64,000 nucleotides of DNA from the NCBI GenBank assembly GCA_018292915.2, contig JACVVK020000461.1:1-64000 (forward strand), written 5' to 3'. Of this stretch, positions 23,469 to 36,006 are shown in pieces. How positions within the stretch are numbered: position 1 is the stretch's first letter; each line of letters begins with the position of its first letter. This stretch comes from Batillaria attramentaria (taxonomy: Eukaryota; Mollusca; Gastropoda; Batillariidae). Below the pieces are notes generated by a model, which was not told the origin of the DNA, did no database searches, and worked only from the letters and a program-made list of their open reading frames with translations. A program made the translations under genes and the position numbers.

Positions 23469-25611
23469 GTCCAGTTATTATGTGAAATAGAAGTTGAATA
23501 CAGAATGAAAGTGGGAAAAAAGTTTAACACATATGCACACACCCATCTCCGGCCCCAAAAGGGACCAAATCCACAGTAAAATCTTCAGACATGCACACAA
23601 TATGCGATAATGCATTCCTGCCTGAATTACTCATTTCATAAAGAGGCGATCCCAGGGTATACTCTAGTTTTCTAAAACGTTCAAGTACTTGTGAAAAAAA
23701 GACTGCAAACATACATGCATTTGATCAGGAGTGACGAGAAGGGTTTATGACTAGAACACGGACCCTTGTTCTGGCCATGAACCATTAACTGCAAGTACAT
23801 GCGCAATTCATTACAGGTGACAAATCATGGTTTGTATATTCAAACTACACTAAAGCTACCTGTTCCAAGCCTGTTAACTCTGAAAACAATCCAAAGAACA
23901 TGACATGACATCGAGAATGTACTTGTGAACACTATTACCTGATACTGCACAAGTTGAAACAAACTTTTGGAGAAAGATTTGGCTATTTTCAAATGGGTGA
24001 AAATCCGTCCAAATGAAAGCATATGTATATATCCAGTTATTCTTAATATTTTGGTGTTTTCTCATGTACATGCTTGGTAAAATTTGTGTGGAAGCAAATT
24101 CAGCCCTGCTCAAACGCATTTTGACCTCATGTATTATTTACAGGTGGATGAGTGGTAGGCCAACAGCGCCTCAAATTGACAGATCTGTGTTCAGAGAGTC
24201 CAAGTGAAAACATGTAACTACTACAAAGTGGATATATCTACACTTTAAACTCTTAATTCCACGGTGCTGACAAAATGTTGGAAGGCAACTCTGAAATCAT
24301 CTGTGGAAAACGGCACTAACATGATGTGCTGTATGAAATCAACTCGAGAAGAGCGTGACAAAAACAGAAGAGGAAGACTATGGAATGAAAGCATATTATC
24401 TATTGTTTGTCACATGGATTGGCATCACAAACATTCCATAAAGATGGCAGTCCATATTACAAATGGTACAGTAAAAAAAACAAAGGTTATTCTTCCAGAC
24501 ACTCCTCTCCAACTACCACCTTTCCATTTGTTCCTGTTCAAATTGAAGGACCAAGTACATGCATTACCTGATTCAACCCTTAAATGACACAGATCACTAC
24601 CCAAACAGTATATAAATTATAATAATGATTTCACCCCCACCCCACTTGCAGTTTCAGTGTTTGCTGAAGCACTTGACAGTGTCACCTTGAAAGTGTTGAG
24701 CCCATAAACTGAAACCAGCGCTGTGTTCTCTACCCATAAAACTTACAATCATGCTGAAAAATGGCCATCTGGTTTCAGTTCCTCCCTGGTCATTCCCAAA
24801 GCGCAATTTCAAAATGTCAACCACAAACCACCCTGAACGTCCTGTTCCATTATCCGTAAGTTAACAGATGAAATACTTAAGTAACTTCTTTTGTGACAGT
24901 ACTGGTAGAGTGGGGACTGAATGTGAAAACTGCTAATCACACCCATGTCCAAAGCCCAAAGTGCAACCACTTTCTCTCCGGTTCCACGTGCAGCTCAGAC
25001 CATTACAGTTTTAATTACCACCAACAAAACTTGGAAAACCCTCACTCTATTAGCAAACTACACTGGAGTCAACATGAGAGGTCAGTCTGTCAAAAGACAC
25101 ATATTCCAGATCCATAAGAATAAAGGAAGAAGAGCAAAATGCAGCAGCGTCCTCTCTTTACAAAATCTCGGGAACAATTCTCTGTGAAGTTACTGTTGTT
25201 TAGACTGTATACATGAAACTAGATCATTATGGCAAAGAAGAATATCTTTCTCTTCCTAGAATGCAGTTACTTCAAAAAGGTTTGCTGGTAATGCCCATCT
25301 GCAAACACACACACATACACAGAGTGCAATTTTCTAAATAAGAAAGGTCCCTGCTACCTAAGTAGTAAATTCCAAAACAGCTATGCCATGTACAAGGACA
25401 AACTGCGATGCACACTATTTTTGTGGCACACAGCAGTGAAATACCATTCACAATCCAGTTGTAGCAATGGCTTGAAATTCTACCATGAATAGTGATTTCT
25501 TGCTCATAAATAATCAGAACACTATGGATCCATTTCTTCCTAGAGGCTTTTGTAAAAAGAGGAGTCCACTGTAACAAAGTACATGTAAGTTGATAAGCAC
25601 TGTGCGTGTCG

Positions 25612-28600
25612 TCACTGAATCAGGAGAGCACCGGCTGCATAGCTGACGGAGGAGTCTGAGGAGCTGGTGCACTGGCTTGATTGGGCGTATTTGAGGAACT
25701 TCATGTCCATCTTCAGCCCATTGCCATTCTCACGAAGACTGTTGATCGCCTGCCCATACAAAAATCACCCATGACAAAACAGCAACCAGCCACTCAGAGA
25801 GATCAGATGGGCTGTTGACCAACAGCCTGAATACGAATCTGTTTAAACCTACAGGTAAAAATTTCCAGTTTTTCCAGCATCTTGGACAGCATTTGCACCC
25901 TGTTTATATAAACTGTGTCAAACATCTGTTGAAAAGTATCTGAACAGTGCCTAAACCATAAATACTGATTTACATCTAATCTTTCGAGATGAAAAAAAAA
26001 AAAAAAGGTGCTCCAAATCTAAAGTTGAATTTCTATCTGCAAACTTAAACAGAACAGCAGTTAACTTCAAAGCAAGTCACAGCAAAAAAAGAAAGAAAAA
26101 ACAATGAATGCTGCCAAAGAAAGTTCTGGTCCACCTACACTATCTCTGTATCTGCAAAATTCTGCCCTGACAGTGAAGCCAATGGCAACCAACAGTAACA
26201 TTACTAACAACTTACATTGAGCAGGACCCCTATGGGGTGTCTGCCACATATAGTGTTCTGGTAATCTCGTAGGTAGCTGGTGAAGCCTGCTGGGTCCATT
26301 CTCTCAATGATACTCATTCCCTGCAGCAAAGATTGGTGACACCAGTTCACAGCAAACAAAACTACCAAAAGTAGACTTCCACGCAAGGGAGGCAATTTAT
26401 AACTCATTTCTGATGGGACATGTCCATGAAAGGTTCAGACACGCATCCACCATGACTCATCAAAATTGAATTCTCCATCCAGTTTTCATAAACTACAGTT
26501 GAAAATGTCGGAGGTGTGTCTGTGTCTTAAATGAACCTTGCTAGAGAGGTTTGTTTACATATAGTCAGTTTACTGCAGTTTTATGGCGGCAGTCCCAGGC
26601 ATGGGCAGTGTTCAGGCAGCCAGTGACAACAGAGTTAACCCCTTCCTGCATACACATGAAGGAATCTAGCCAGACGCTGGATGTGTTTTTGAAAACTAGA
26701 GGAACAATACATTTGAGACAGAGCTACTGACACACAGCTAGTTTTAACTTCACATTAAGAACAACATGAACTTACTGCCTTGTCTAATGCCTCGATTGAC
26801 TGCCATATCTTTCCACAGGATTTGTCGTAGAATGTGTAGTTGAACCTTTTACCTGTAAGCAAAATGCAGTGAAAACCTGATATGTCTCCAGTACTACTTG
26901 CAAGTATATAATTATATATCTCAAACCCAAAATCCCAAACCCATGGGAAACCACCTCTTTCAATGGTATGATCACCCATCCACATCTCTTTACCAGAACT
27001 ACAGCACTGTTTTGACTGAGGACATTACCCCAGTGGCAGAAATCTGAGGAGACGACGAAAAGGTTCTCTGGGTTGGCCAAATAGCTGCTGAGGATGGCGC
27101 CATACTGCTGCTCCTTCTCTGGTGAGAGGGAGCCGACCAAGATGGGAACGATGGTAAACTGGTTTCTGCGGCTGCACATGTCAAGTGTTACGCAACATGA
27201 TTAGAATCAGACCTGAATAATGCTGAAGCCACCTGGTAAAATGGACCAAAAAATATTCTCAGTTATATATATCTACTCTTTTTCAAATTTTATTTTTTTT
27301 ATTTATTTTTATTTTTTTTTTTTGGCAAGGAGTTTCCCTTCATAATCTGCCATAGTAAATCCTGAGATCTCATGAAACCATTGGGACACAGAAATGTTTT
27401 TAAAATCCTATCACATCAATGTATTTGTGCCTGCAAGTAAATCTGTCGTCCACGTCCAGAGAAACAGTTTTTACAGGTAAACTCAATGACGAATTACAAG
27501 GACATTTTGACAAACCCCTACCTTTCCATAACTTTTGCAACGTAAGGCAGGTGCATTTCGATGCTGTGTTCCCCTTCGTCTGTGCTGATGGACATTGTGT
27601 CGAAAGCACCAGTTGCATAGAGTTTTTCATAAACTGACACACAAGAAAAAAACACAGTCAAGCAGTAATTAACAATTAGACACAAGCATATATGCTTGGA
27701 CTTTAGTACAATGCGCAGCTATCCTTATACAGTAGACTTAAAAAGCCCAGCTCTGTGTAGAACAGACCTGCCTTATTTATAAACTGACCTATCAAGGCTT
27801 GTGTTTTTTTCTGGTAAACAGAGAAATGAAAAGCAAGGTTAGATATTTACAAAGTGCTACGCAAAAGCATGCCTGAGCCAACACGCAAAACATGTGGCAA
27901 GAATCTGGATTTGCAATACAAAGCATGAAGTACGGATGTGTTAATGCAACAACATATGGCATGGGTGGATCCTATAGTACAGCATGGGTGTACAGACACC
28001 CATGATCTACAGCATACATAATTAACGGCGACATGATAAACATGAAAAAAGCATTATTTACTTTTTTCTTACTTTATAGAATGATGCATGACATATATAT
28101 ATGCAAAAAAAAAAGATAAAAAAGCAGCATTACTTACTGTCTTTGTCTATTACGAGATCATAAAGAGGAGTCTGATAGGTCTCTGTGGCCGACAGAGCAC
28201 AGCCAGACATCCGCACATGGTGAGAAGGCCCCAAGATGAAAACACGTTTTCTGAAACACATGATTGCACACATATATAGAGAGAGAGAGAGAGAATAGGA
28301 ACAATGGCGTCGCTTAAGCCGAAAACATGCGCTCAATCAAGTCAAATTGAAAATAGGGGAAGTAAGTAAAGCTGAGAGTGCTCCCTAGATCTAGGAGATG
28401 TGTGCTTTGTATGCCACTGGACAAGTCCGCCTTGCCCTATATTGGCTACAAGCCACAGTGTATCCGAAAATAACATGGTGGATGCAAAGACTATGGCAGC
28501 CATAGGATATATCACAGATATATTATTAATCAATAATCTTTCACAACAGCACATTCTCCGCCAAATTCAATACAAGCTAAATTAACCAATTCTGTAACAT

Positions 28601-29904
28601 TAATACAGCCAGTAACATTGTACAAATGCTACAGTCCTACATCACTTAGGAAAACTGTGTGCAACACTTGCACAGATTTAAATCAGCATGTACCAGAAAT
28701 CTGTTGCATAACTTTGTGACCCTTTTACTGGAAGGCACCACAATTCCAACTCCACATTACCACTGCAAAGCACTAAACAGCTTGCTAACTCACACAGAGG
28801 AAGGGTCGACCTGCCGATAAGCGTGTGCACCACATGCTCCACAGTAGTAGTACCCGGCATGCCTGCAAACACAGGTAAATTCTGACACTGACAGTTCGCC
28901 CAACCAACATCAGCAAGGCTACCAATATTCTACAACACTTTGTTATGTGTATGAACAATATCGGTCTGTGAGAATACTGTGAAACAGTGCAACACTAGTA
29001 ACATGTCATGCTTGCAGTCTACTGAAAGATTACTGAAAGTCTACTGAAAGTCATATAGGGCTAATAAATACAACTCAACGCTGAACTGCCAAATGAATGA
29101 AAATTCCCCAGCCTGCATTAAATTGACTTACGGAGCAATAATGGCCCGAGCTGGTTTCTGTGTGTCCTTGGCCTTAGCCAGCCAGCCATCAAGCTGGCCG
29201 CTTAGCTCCTCTCCTGAAAAGTGTGAAGTAAAGACACTTAGGTGTGACGTAAATTACTGTATATGTAGACATATCTTCCTGCATAATCATCATATCACTT
29301 ATTACTTTTCAGGCTTCAGGATGAAGGCTATTCACAGTCATACAAACCACAAAATATACTGTAATTTGATTTGTAATTAACTGACTTGCATTTATCACTT
29401 TATGTTGGGGGAATCATAAATATATGTAAAAATAAACCGGCTGTTTTGAATCTCATTGTCTTCGTTGTGCCTCTGAGAACTTGGGCGGTGGCTACGGTCG
29501 CACAGCTCTGGAAGAGCTGTCAAAATGACGTATGCCAGGCCGGGACCGCACGACCCGTCGCGAGATGTCTAAAAATATCCGATTTGCAGGTGCATGCACA
29601 ATAAAACGTCCAAAATCTAAAGCAAAAACGGAACGACCAAGGAAGGCTGCTTTTCGCGAAGGTGGCATGTACAGTCGCGGTACAGCGTCAAAAAAAAAAA
29701 AAAAAAAGCCTTTCAGAAGGCAAAGGCAGGTGTCTGTTTACTTTTCTCTCCCAGCTGACTACCTGACGGGCCTTTGTTCGCTAGGCTTTTATGATTCTCT
29801 CAAATCCGCTAGAGAAGGCAGTTTTCTTTCGTATGTTTTGAAGCTCACTTACGGACATCTGTGTACCAGGTGCCTGCATGCGTTGCCCGGCGAACCTTGG
29901 ACAT
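25612..29904 (-). CDS. MEMO1: MEMO1 (mediator of cell motility 1)
   Basis: Nine coding exons on the minus strand: 29904-29853, 29213-29132, 28862-28794, 28250-28138, 27633-27522, 27171-27029, 26852-26776, 26320-26216 and 25749-25612. All donors and acceptors are canonical and all phases match, giving 296 residues against 297 in human. The protein begins [17 protein letters not shown] and ends [17 protein letters not shown]1 belongs to a family with the fold of class III extradiol dioxygenases and acts in cell migration, ErbB2 signalling and copper/redox balance. The proposed metal ligands are kept: a His in [12 protein letters not shown] (about residue 46), His in ILGPSHHV (about 78-79) and Cys in [10 protein letters not shown] (about 241). 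The block [13 protein letters not shown] is also intact. I see no irregularity. The gene is tail to tail with ZNF318. Confidence 0.97.
28455..28510. repeat. Dispersed repeat, copy 1 (pair at 30.1 kb)
   Basis: The segment TCCGAAAATAACATGGTGGA followed by TGCAAAGA and GGCAGCCATAGGA matches the DNA near 30100-30152 almost base for base. It sits in a MEMO1 intron. Confidence 0.7.
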
Positions 29905-30099
29905 ACTCTTCCCAATTTTGACTGACTCGTCCCCCTCAACAGCAACAGCCCTGCGAAAATGTCGAGCACCGAGCCAACTTTCTCATTCCTTCTCTCACCG
30001 GAAGCCTAGGCTAGGCTTGGTTACACATGCGCACTCGGAACATAACCTGTGAGGTCAACAGTGTCCACGGTGGCGCATATGTTCTTTTAGCCCTGGGTG

Positions 30100-30152
30100 T
30101 CTTCCGAAAATAACACGGTGGATGCAAAGATGATCAGTGGCAGCCGTAGGAG
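30100..30152. repeat. Dispersed repeat, copy 2
   Basis: The direct-orientation partner of the segment at 28455-28510. It shares TTCCGAAAATAACACGGTGG, ATGCAAAGA and GGCAGCCGTAGGA with a few substitutions. Confidence 0.7.
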
Positions 30153-30649
30153 TACCATAACCTTTGGTGGATACATGTGGCTGTATCCACTGCTCCTATT
30201 AAAATCATAATCATGAATTTCTGCAATGGTGAATGTTTCGTGGACAATTTCATCATCTGAATGATTATATATTTAGTGTCAGTGTATTGTCAAGCGCACG
30301 CAGTGGAATTGATCGTTTAATTACCCTTCCGTAACTTACCATTCACATTCAAGAACGGGTGCAAAAAAAAAAAAAAAAAAAAAATGAGTAGAGAACTACA
30401 TGTATATAATGATTGGTGGTTGTTTTGCATGCATTTCAAATGAGCATTCACTGTGTTCTTACACTTGGTCTGTTCATTGTAAGTGGTGTTATTGCATATT
30501 GTCACTGGTGCATGATCGAAGATTATGGTCCTCCCCACACAAAGTCCTTGGCATGCTGTTTGCCACACTGCCAATTCAAATATTATGACTGAGTTTTTGG
30601 TATCATTATATATGTAATTTGTAAAGGTGGGGTGTGTGTTTCACAATTT

Positions 30650-30752
30650 GACGTCTTAATCCACCACACATGGACGACATCCAAGACAGGGAAACAAGAA
30701 AATGTCCAGCACAAATATTTGACCCCAGCCGGGCTTTGAACTCACAATGATT
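30650..30752 (-). mobile_element. Partial SINE copy (minus)
   Basis: It shows the body and B-box part of the same SINE as at 660-845: CCACCACACATGGACGACAT, GACAGGGAAACAAG, GCACAAATATTTGACCCCAG and CCGGGCTTTGAACTCACAA. The A-box half is missing and the sequence is diverged, so this is an old truncated copy. Confidence 0.7.
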
Positions 30753-30829
30753 TATGTAAAAAGAACAGAAATAATGAATGAACACAAACTTGTTACACAA
30801 CAACAGTAAGTAAAAAGGAAATATTGGTA

Positions 30830-30835
30830 TTTATT
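30830..30835 (-). terminator. Poly(A) signal of NAA30
   Basis: AATAAA on the minus strand, about 2.7 kb beyond the NAA30 stop. If this is the site used, the 3' UTR is long and contains the (GT)n microsatellite at 31071-31114. Confidence 0.4.
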
Positions 30836-31067
30836 CTGCTCATCACACAACAGTTACAAATAATTTATGCCTGGTAATGAAGTCCACACTCCATCGTGCG
30901 ATGCCTGTGCCTGCACAATGTCCTCTACAAAAGTGGTATTGCGAGCCAATCTCAGACTCTCAGAAACAGCTACAAACCAAACCATACCTCCAGAGACAAA
31001 TGTCACTGGATCTCAGGACTACTCAAACTGATACACCACTCATTTCACTACTTGCAAATTATCAATG

Positions 31068-31070
<3 letters not shown>

Positions 31071-31114
<44 letters not shown>
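31071..31114. repeat. (GT)n microsatellite
   Basis: About 22 GT units, within the presumed NAA30 3' UTR. Confidence 0.95.
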
Positions 31115-31117
<3 letters not shown>

Positions 31118-33523
31118 TGTACAAATACAGACGTACTTGTATTGCCTGTATGCATGCTTCTGACATGGAAGCAAACGGAAATTTTTTGTAAAGAAATGCG
31201 ATTTGCCAGACGGGCCCTATCTGTTCAATCTTCATAACTGGCCACCGTGACAGGACTTCATTGTAATGCAGGGATTTCTGTACACTGTACCATGTTTCTG
31301 ACTGGAAAAATTACAGTTACAACTGTATCTCCAATTCATGAACCGCCTCCTACCAGGTTTTCACTTCCCAGTGAAAAGCAACACAACACAGCCAGTGTTA
31401 CCTCTCTAAATAAGAAAGAAATAATGACCACAACAATACGTAATAAAGTTTATCGGACTTTATCACCGCATGACGCTACAGCTCTTTCACAACAGCGGAC
31501 ATCCATTGATGGACAAATCTAGAGTGAAACTGCAGATTACAGGGTAACTCCTTGGTTTTAGCTTGAACTTCAAAAGTTTTGCTTGTAAGTTGTATGCCTC
31601 ACTTTTCACTGACTTAATTTTACAAAGCAAAGACGTGAACTTCACTGGCTTTTATAATGCCTTGAATAGACTAAAAAGCAGCTGCTGACAAGAAACCGCA
31701 TGGCCACTGCGGTTCCACAGGCCGCCTAAGAACACACAACACCAAGAAGAAGACTGCATGTGCCTGTGAGATGGTGTGTGACAGCAATCAAACTGACCAG
31801 TTTGCACAGTAAATGCAACAGAAGAAGAACTGATCATTGATTTGGCACAAGTAACCAACACTAAAAACAACCTCCCATCTGTGCAGTTCATTCCCACAGC
31901 TATCTACAAAGTAACTAGTTGGACCTTGTGCAGTTGTAGGGTCATTCTGCTCTTGAATGTACAAGTTTGCACAGTATAAAGATCTGTTTTCACTCTGATT
32001 AGTCTGAATGGTGGAAGTGAACACTGCTTTTGATTCTGAGACTGACAATGAAAAGTGGTCAGGTGCTAATTATTGTATAAGGAATGCAACCTTTGATATT
32101 TCTGAAGTGTCTGTACCAAAGGCAGTAAACAAGGTAATAGCTGATGTAGGAAACAATCCTGCAGAATTTGGCCCTCCCCATCCACTCCAAATCCCAAAAG
32201 AATAGGTTAGCTTCATTACATGTTCTGTACACTGTGGAAACAACTATAATGTGGTTAAGGCTTTAGATTTTGAAGACAAAAGTTCCCCCCAGTGACCTTA
32301 TGTAAAGCAAATTTTGGAATAAAAACCATCTTCATCATACTTCATAGTCCTATTTCGCAGATTACAAAGACAACGCTATTCTGAAGGCGACCAGTACTCG
32401 TGAGCACTAATACACAGTTATTATAGTGTACCCTAAGTCTCTTTTAGTTTTAGTTTACCCCATCCCCGATTTCTCTGCTAACAGTGCTATTCAAAGATCC
32501 CTCTCCAAGTACATCTGGAGATGAAACCAAAACCCTGACCACCAACACTCTTTACAATAGGCCAGCTTCACTGCATGTGACCAGTACTCTGCCAAGCTGT
32601 TGCCTACGATTTCCAATTACAGCCATACCAACAGAACACGATAGTGTTCTCACTAATCTCAGTGATCCCATTCAATTAACCTTAACACTGCTGGAAACCA
32701 TGTGACTGATGTCATAAATGTCTTCGCCACGGACGTCACTGCAGACAGCCCTAGTCCTTGAGTGACGTGTACTGCAACACTAGCGGCACAGTCATGTCAG
32801 CAAATAAAGCATGGGCTATGTAAGGCTGTTAAAGTTTCACTTCCTATAAAGGGGAAATGGCACAAGTTCACACAATGAGTGCAGTAGGCATTTTATGGGG
32901 TCACAGCGATGACTATCCTAGATATTTGAACAGTACAGCTGAAGACTGTTTAGTGCAGGTAGATTGTCTGGCTAGATTTTTCAAAATCATTATTTGCCTT
33001 CGACTAGGGTGAACAAGTTACTCACTAACAGTCCCAATCCACAAGCCACCAGGACAGGGCAGCATTCAGTGCCAGTGCAAATAGCACTGCGCTGCTGCTC
33101 ATCCTCACCTTTTCACTGCACGCCTCGGCTGTTCAACTGAATCCAAACCGTAATACAAATGTGGCATTTCCCTTTGAACATTCATCGCTTCAACCTCACA
33201 CTTGCTATTCAAGGAAACAGGAAAGACAGAAAGCCTTGGCTATCTTAGCTGAAAACTTTAACTGAAAAGCAAATGGTGGTAAAAGAGAACACTAAAAGTA
33301 AAACTCAAGTCAAATCACTACTGCTACCCAAGCACTAGAGGAAACTGAAAAAAGAAAAAAAAGAGAGAGAGAGAGAGAGACAGTCCAAGACAGTAGCGCT
33401 GCAGTTTCAATCTTGCTGGCAGTCAAACAGAACATGATAGTCAAAAGAATTCATGGGCAGATTTGGCAGGCATTGGGACACAGATGCTGAGCTGGCTGTA
33501 GCTTGTCTTCCACAATCTCTGGT

Positions 33524-36006
33524 CTATCTCAACCACAACTTCAACCTAAGAGCATCCACTCCGTTCAAGTAGTATCGAAACAGACGCTTGTCGCGAATGA
33601 AACCCAGATTTTCATACAGGCGCAGCGCTGCCTTGTTGGTGATTTCTGTCTCCAGGACAACCTGAAACATGCCAAGCAGAAACACTGAGTAAAACACTGA
33701 ACTGTATGAACCAAAGTAAATCAACTGACATATAACTCAAGTCACAACATCAGCCAGATGATCTCTCCAAATGACAAACAACATTTTATTTTGGCCAGGT
33801 TGGCAACCTTTTTTCTGTAGAGGAGGATATCATTACCATCCCTAAACTGCATTATAGAATATATATAAGTCCATTACCAATGTCTGGAGCAGCTCTGAAG
33901 CCCTGCAATATTACTGCACACAGTAGCATATGAGTTATTAGTACCAGGGATCAATTTTCTCGCGCGCCGTGCGACTATGTCATATTTTGATAAAATGTCG
34001 CATAGAAATTTCGCAAAATGCGTCATATGTCGCACGAACTTGACATCACAAGCGCACTTGACAACGCGAAGCAGAGATGCACTGTCCGTGTCAGTCATAG
34101 AGTCTGTTAGGCCTACCCTAATCTAATATTAGCAATGAGGCTTACTTATCCTGCTCGCCACGCGCGCTGCCAGGAACTCTCGCTCGAAAGAGTTGCAAAA
34201 AATATTGGCGTGTTATTTTCTCAGTTCTGCGATCCAGACGTCCTTTTCCGTTCAGAACCTGAATGTCACTCCACTTAGGAACAGGCTCTCGGCACAGACA
34301 TGTGACAGCGTGATGGGGGTGAACTCGATTGTCTCATAGAAAATGAAAATGTCTCATAAAAATGACTGGTCAAGGAGACAATGTCTCATTGGCATTTTTG
34401 AGTAAATCCATCCCTGTACTACTATTGCAAATCTTCACTTACCTCATCACAGTCATCAGCAATCATCGCACGGATAGCCTTTGTCACCAAGCTTGACCCT
34501 GAACATACAGTGTAAAAACAACTTTAGCTCAGGTATTTGTCCTGACCACAATTTGAGTCTCATCAAATTTCACATTTTTTGCTTCAATACGCAATCCAAA
34601 AGTGCTAAATTCACACATGACAAACTGAACTTCTGCACTTTATTCTAAACAAAGCCTCCAACTCCTATTCAGCAAGTGCAATACAGCGACAGATGATAGC
34701 TTCACAGAATGCAAAGAAACACTCAAACAGCTGTGCAGACAAATGACAACAGCTGTGTAACTGGATGGGAGGCTATAGTATCAAATACATACATGTACAA
34801 ATCAGACATAAAGATTAGTTTTAAAGCACCTCTGCCATGTAGTGATGTACATTTTATATGCTCACCAATTTTTTTCCTCCTGTAGTTTGCATCCACAGCC
34901 AGCATAGCAATGTATCCACGTCGCACCATCTTCTTGTGCATATCCAGCTTACACACAATGGCACCCACACACTGATCACCATCCATAGCCTGAAACATAG
35001 TACACTCAGTGGTCAACATTTATGTTCTCTCTGCCACTCTCTCGTCCATCTTGCCCTCATCAGTCACTGCCAAAACTCACTCTCTTAAATTTCACTTAGG
35101 ATCATTATGACACGGATCGAGAAAACAAAAAAAGAGAGAGACTGGAGTTTAGGATGAATTACCCACTGCAATACAAAACAATACAGCTTAGTGGGTGTGT
35201 CCTTGCCAACCATGATACTGTATTTAAGTCTACAAGCAGGGTTGTTGCAACAAAGAAAACTTGGAAGTATTTATGTGAAGTGATTTTTAAAAAAAGACTA
35301 CTCTCTGATACACAATGTCCATGTTAAGTTGTCAGTACATGTTAAAACACCTGGATACATAAATTTGGTAATAGTAACAGACCAGCTGTCTTCAGCCCCT
35401 CCCCCCCCCCCAACAACACCACCACACACACAAACTACTATGGTTATCACTCACCAAAAAACAAAGTTTGGGCCAGTTATGTATAAAATATCTGTAAGTG
35501 TATATGGAATATGGTTCTGACAAGTCTTTGGTAATGAGTCTGATTATGTCTGGCATCTGCTCCTCTGATTCATACACAACGTATTGGATGCCCTCCACGT
35601 TTTCCTCGACTGGTTCCCCGTCACACAGTTCTGTTGCTCCAGAAGCATGCTGACATACAGCTGCATCAGCGGACAAATCGTCAGAAAGCGATAGCTGCGT
35701 CATCTCAGACTCGATTGCAAGTTGGGACAACGTTGATACACACTCACAGTCTTGGCAGCTGCTACCATGGCCAGAATCGGCACTCTCTCCATTGTCTGCA
35801 TCGTCAGTGGTTTTCAATAGATGAGTCACTAAACCGTTTTGGTGTTTCTTGTGTTTGATTACACTGTCCAATGCCTCCCTGTCCTCTGAGGCGTGATCCA
35901 CAGGTTGCGAGGTTTCTGTTGAGGTTATCACGGAGAACGCATCGTCGTGTTCCTGGGCGCCTCGGCATGGCGATAAAGAACGCTGCCCACTATCACACTC
36001 AGCCAT
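33524..36006 (-). CDS. NAA30: NAA30, NatC catalytic subunit
   Basis: Four coding exons on the minus strand: 36006-35455, 34989-34866, 34498-34443 and 33661-33524. Phases match, giving 289 residues. The protein is the GNAT-fold N-alpha-acetyltransferase of the NatC complex, which acts with NAA35 and NAA38 on nascent Met-hydrophobic N-termini at the ribosome. Residues 1 to about 150 are acidic and look disordered, as in other animals. The catalytic domain is strongly conserved: [68 protein letters not shown] (acetyl-CoA loop), [19 protein letters not shown] and [16 protein letters not shown] at the end. I chose the ATG at 36006. Introns 2 and 3 contain old repeat fragments. Nothing is broken. 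Confidence 0.96.

Larger units (their letters stand above)
29905..30829. other. MEMO1 upstream region and NAA30 3' flank
   Basis: No gene is seen. Just upstream of MEMO1 the DNA is moderately CG-rich and probably holds its promoter. Further on are the second copy of the 28.5 kb repeat (30100-30152), a poly-A tract (30363-30384) and a partial SINE on the minus strand. Confidence 0.5.

Noticed and set aside
33874..34400. Repeat-like coding remnant in the last NAA30 intron, with CG-rich GTCGCAT and GTCTCAT motifs.
   Set aside because: Looks like an old transposon piece, but no second copy or domain is visible in the window to define it.
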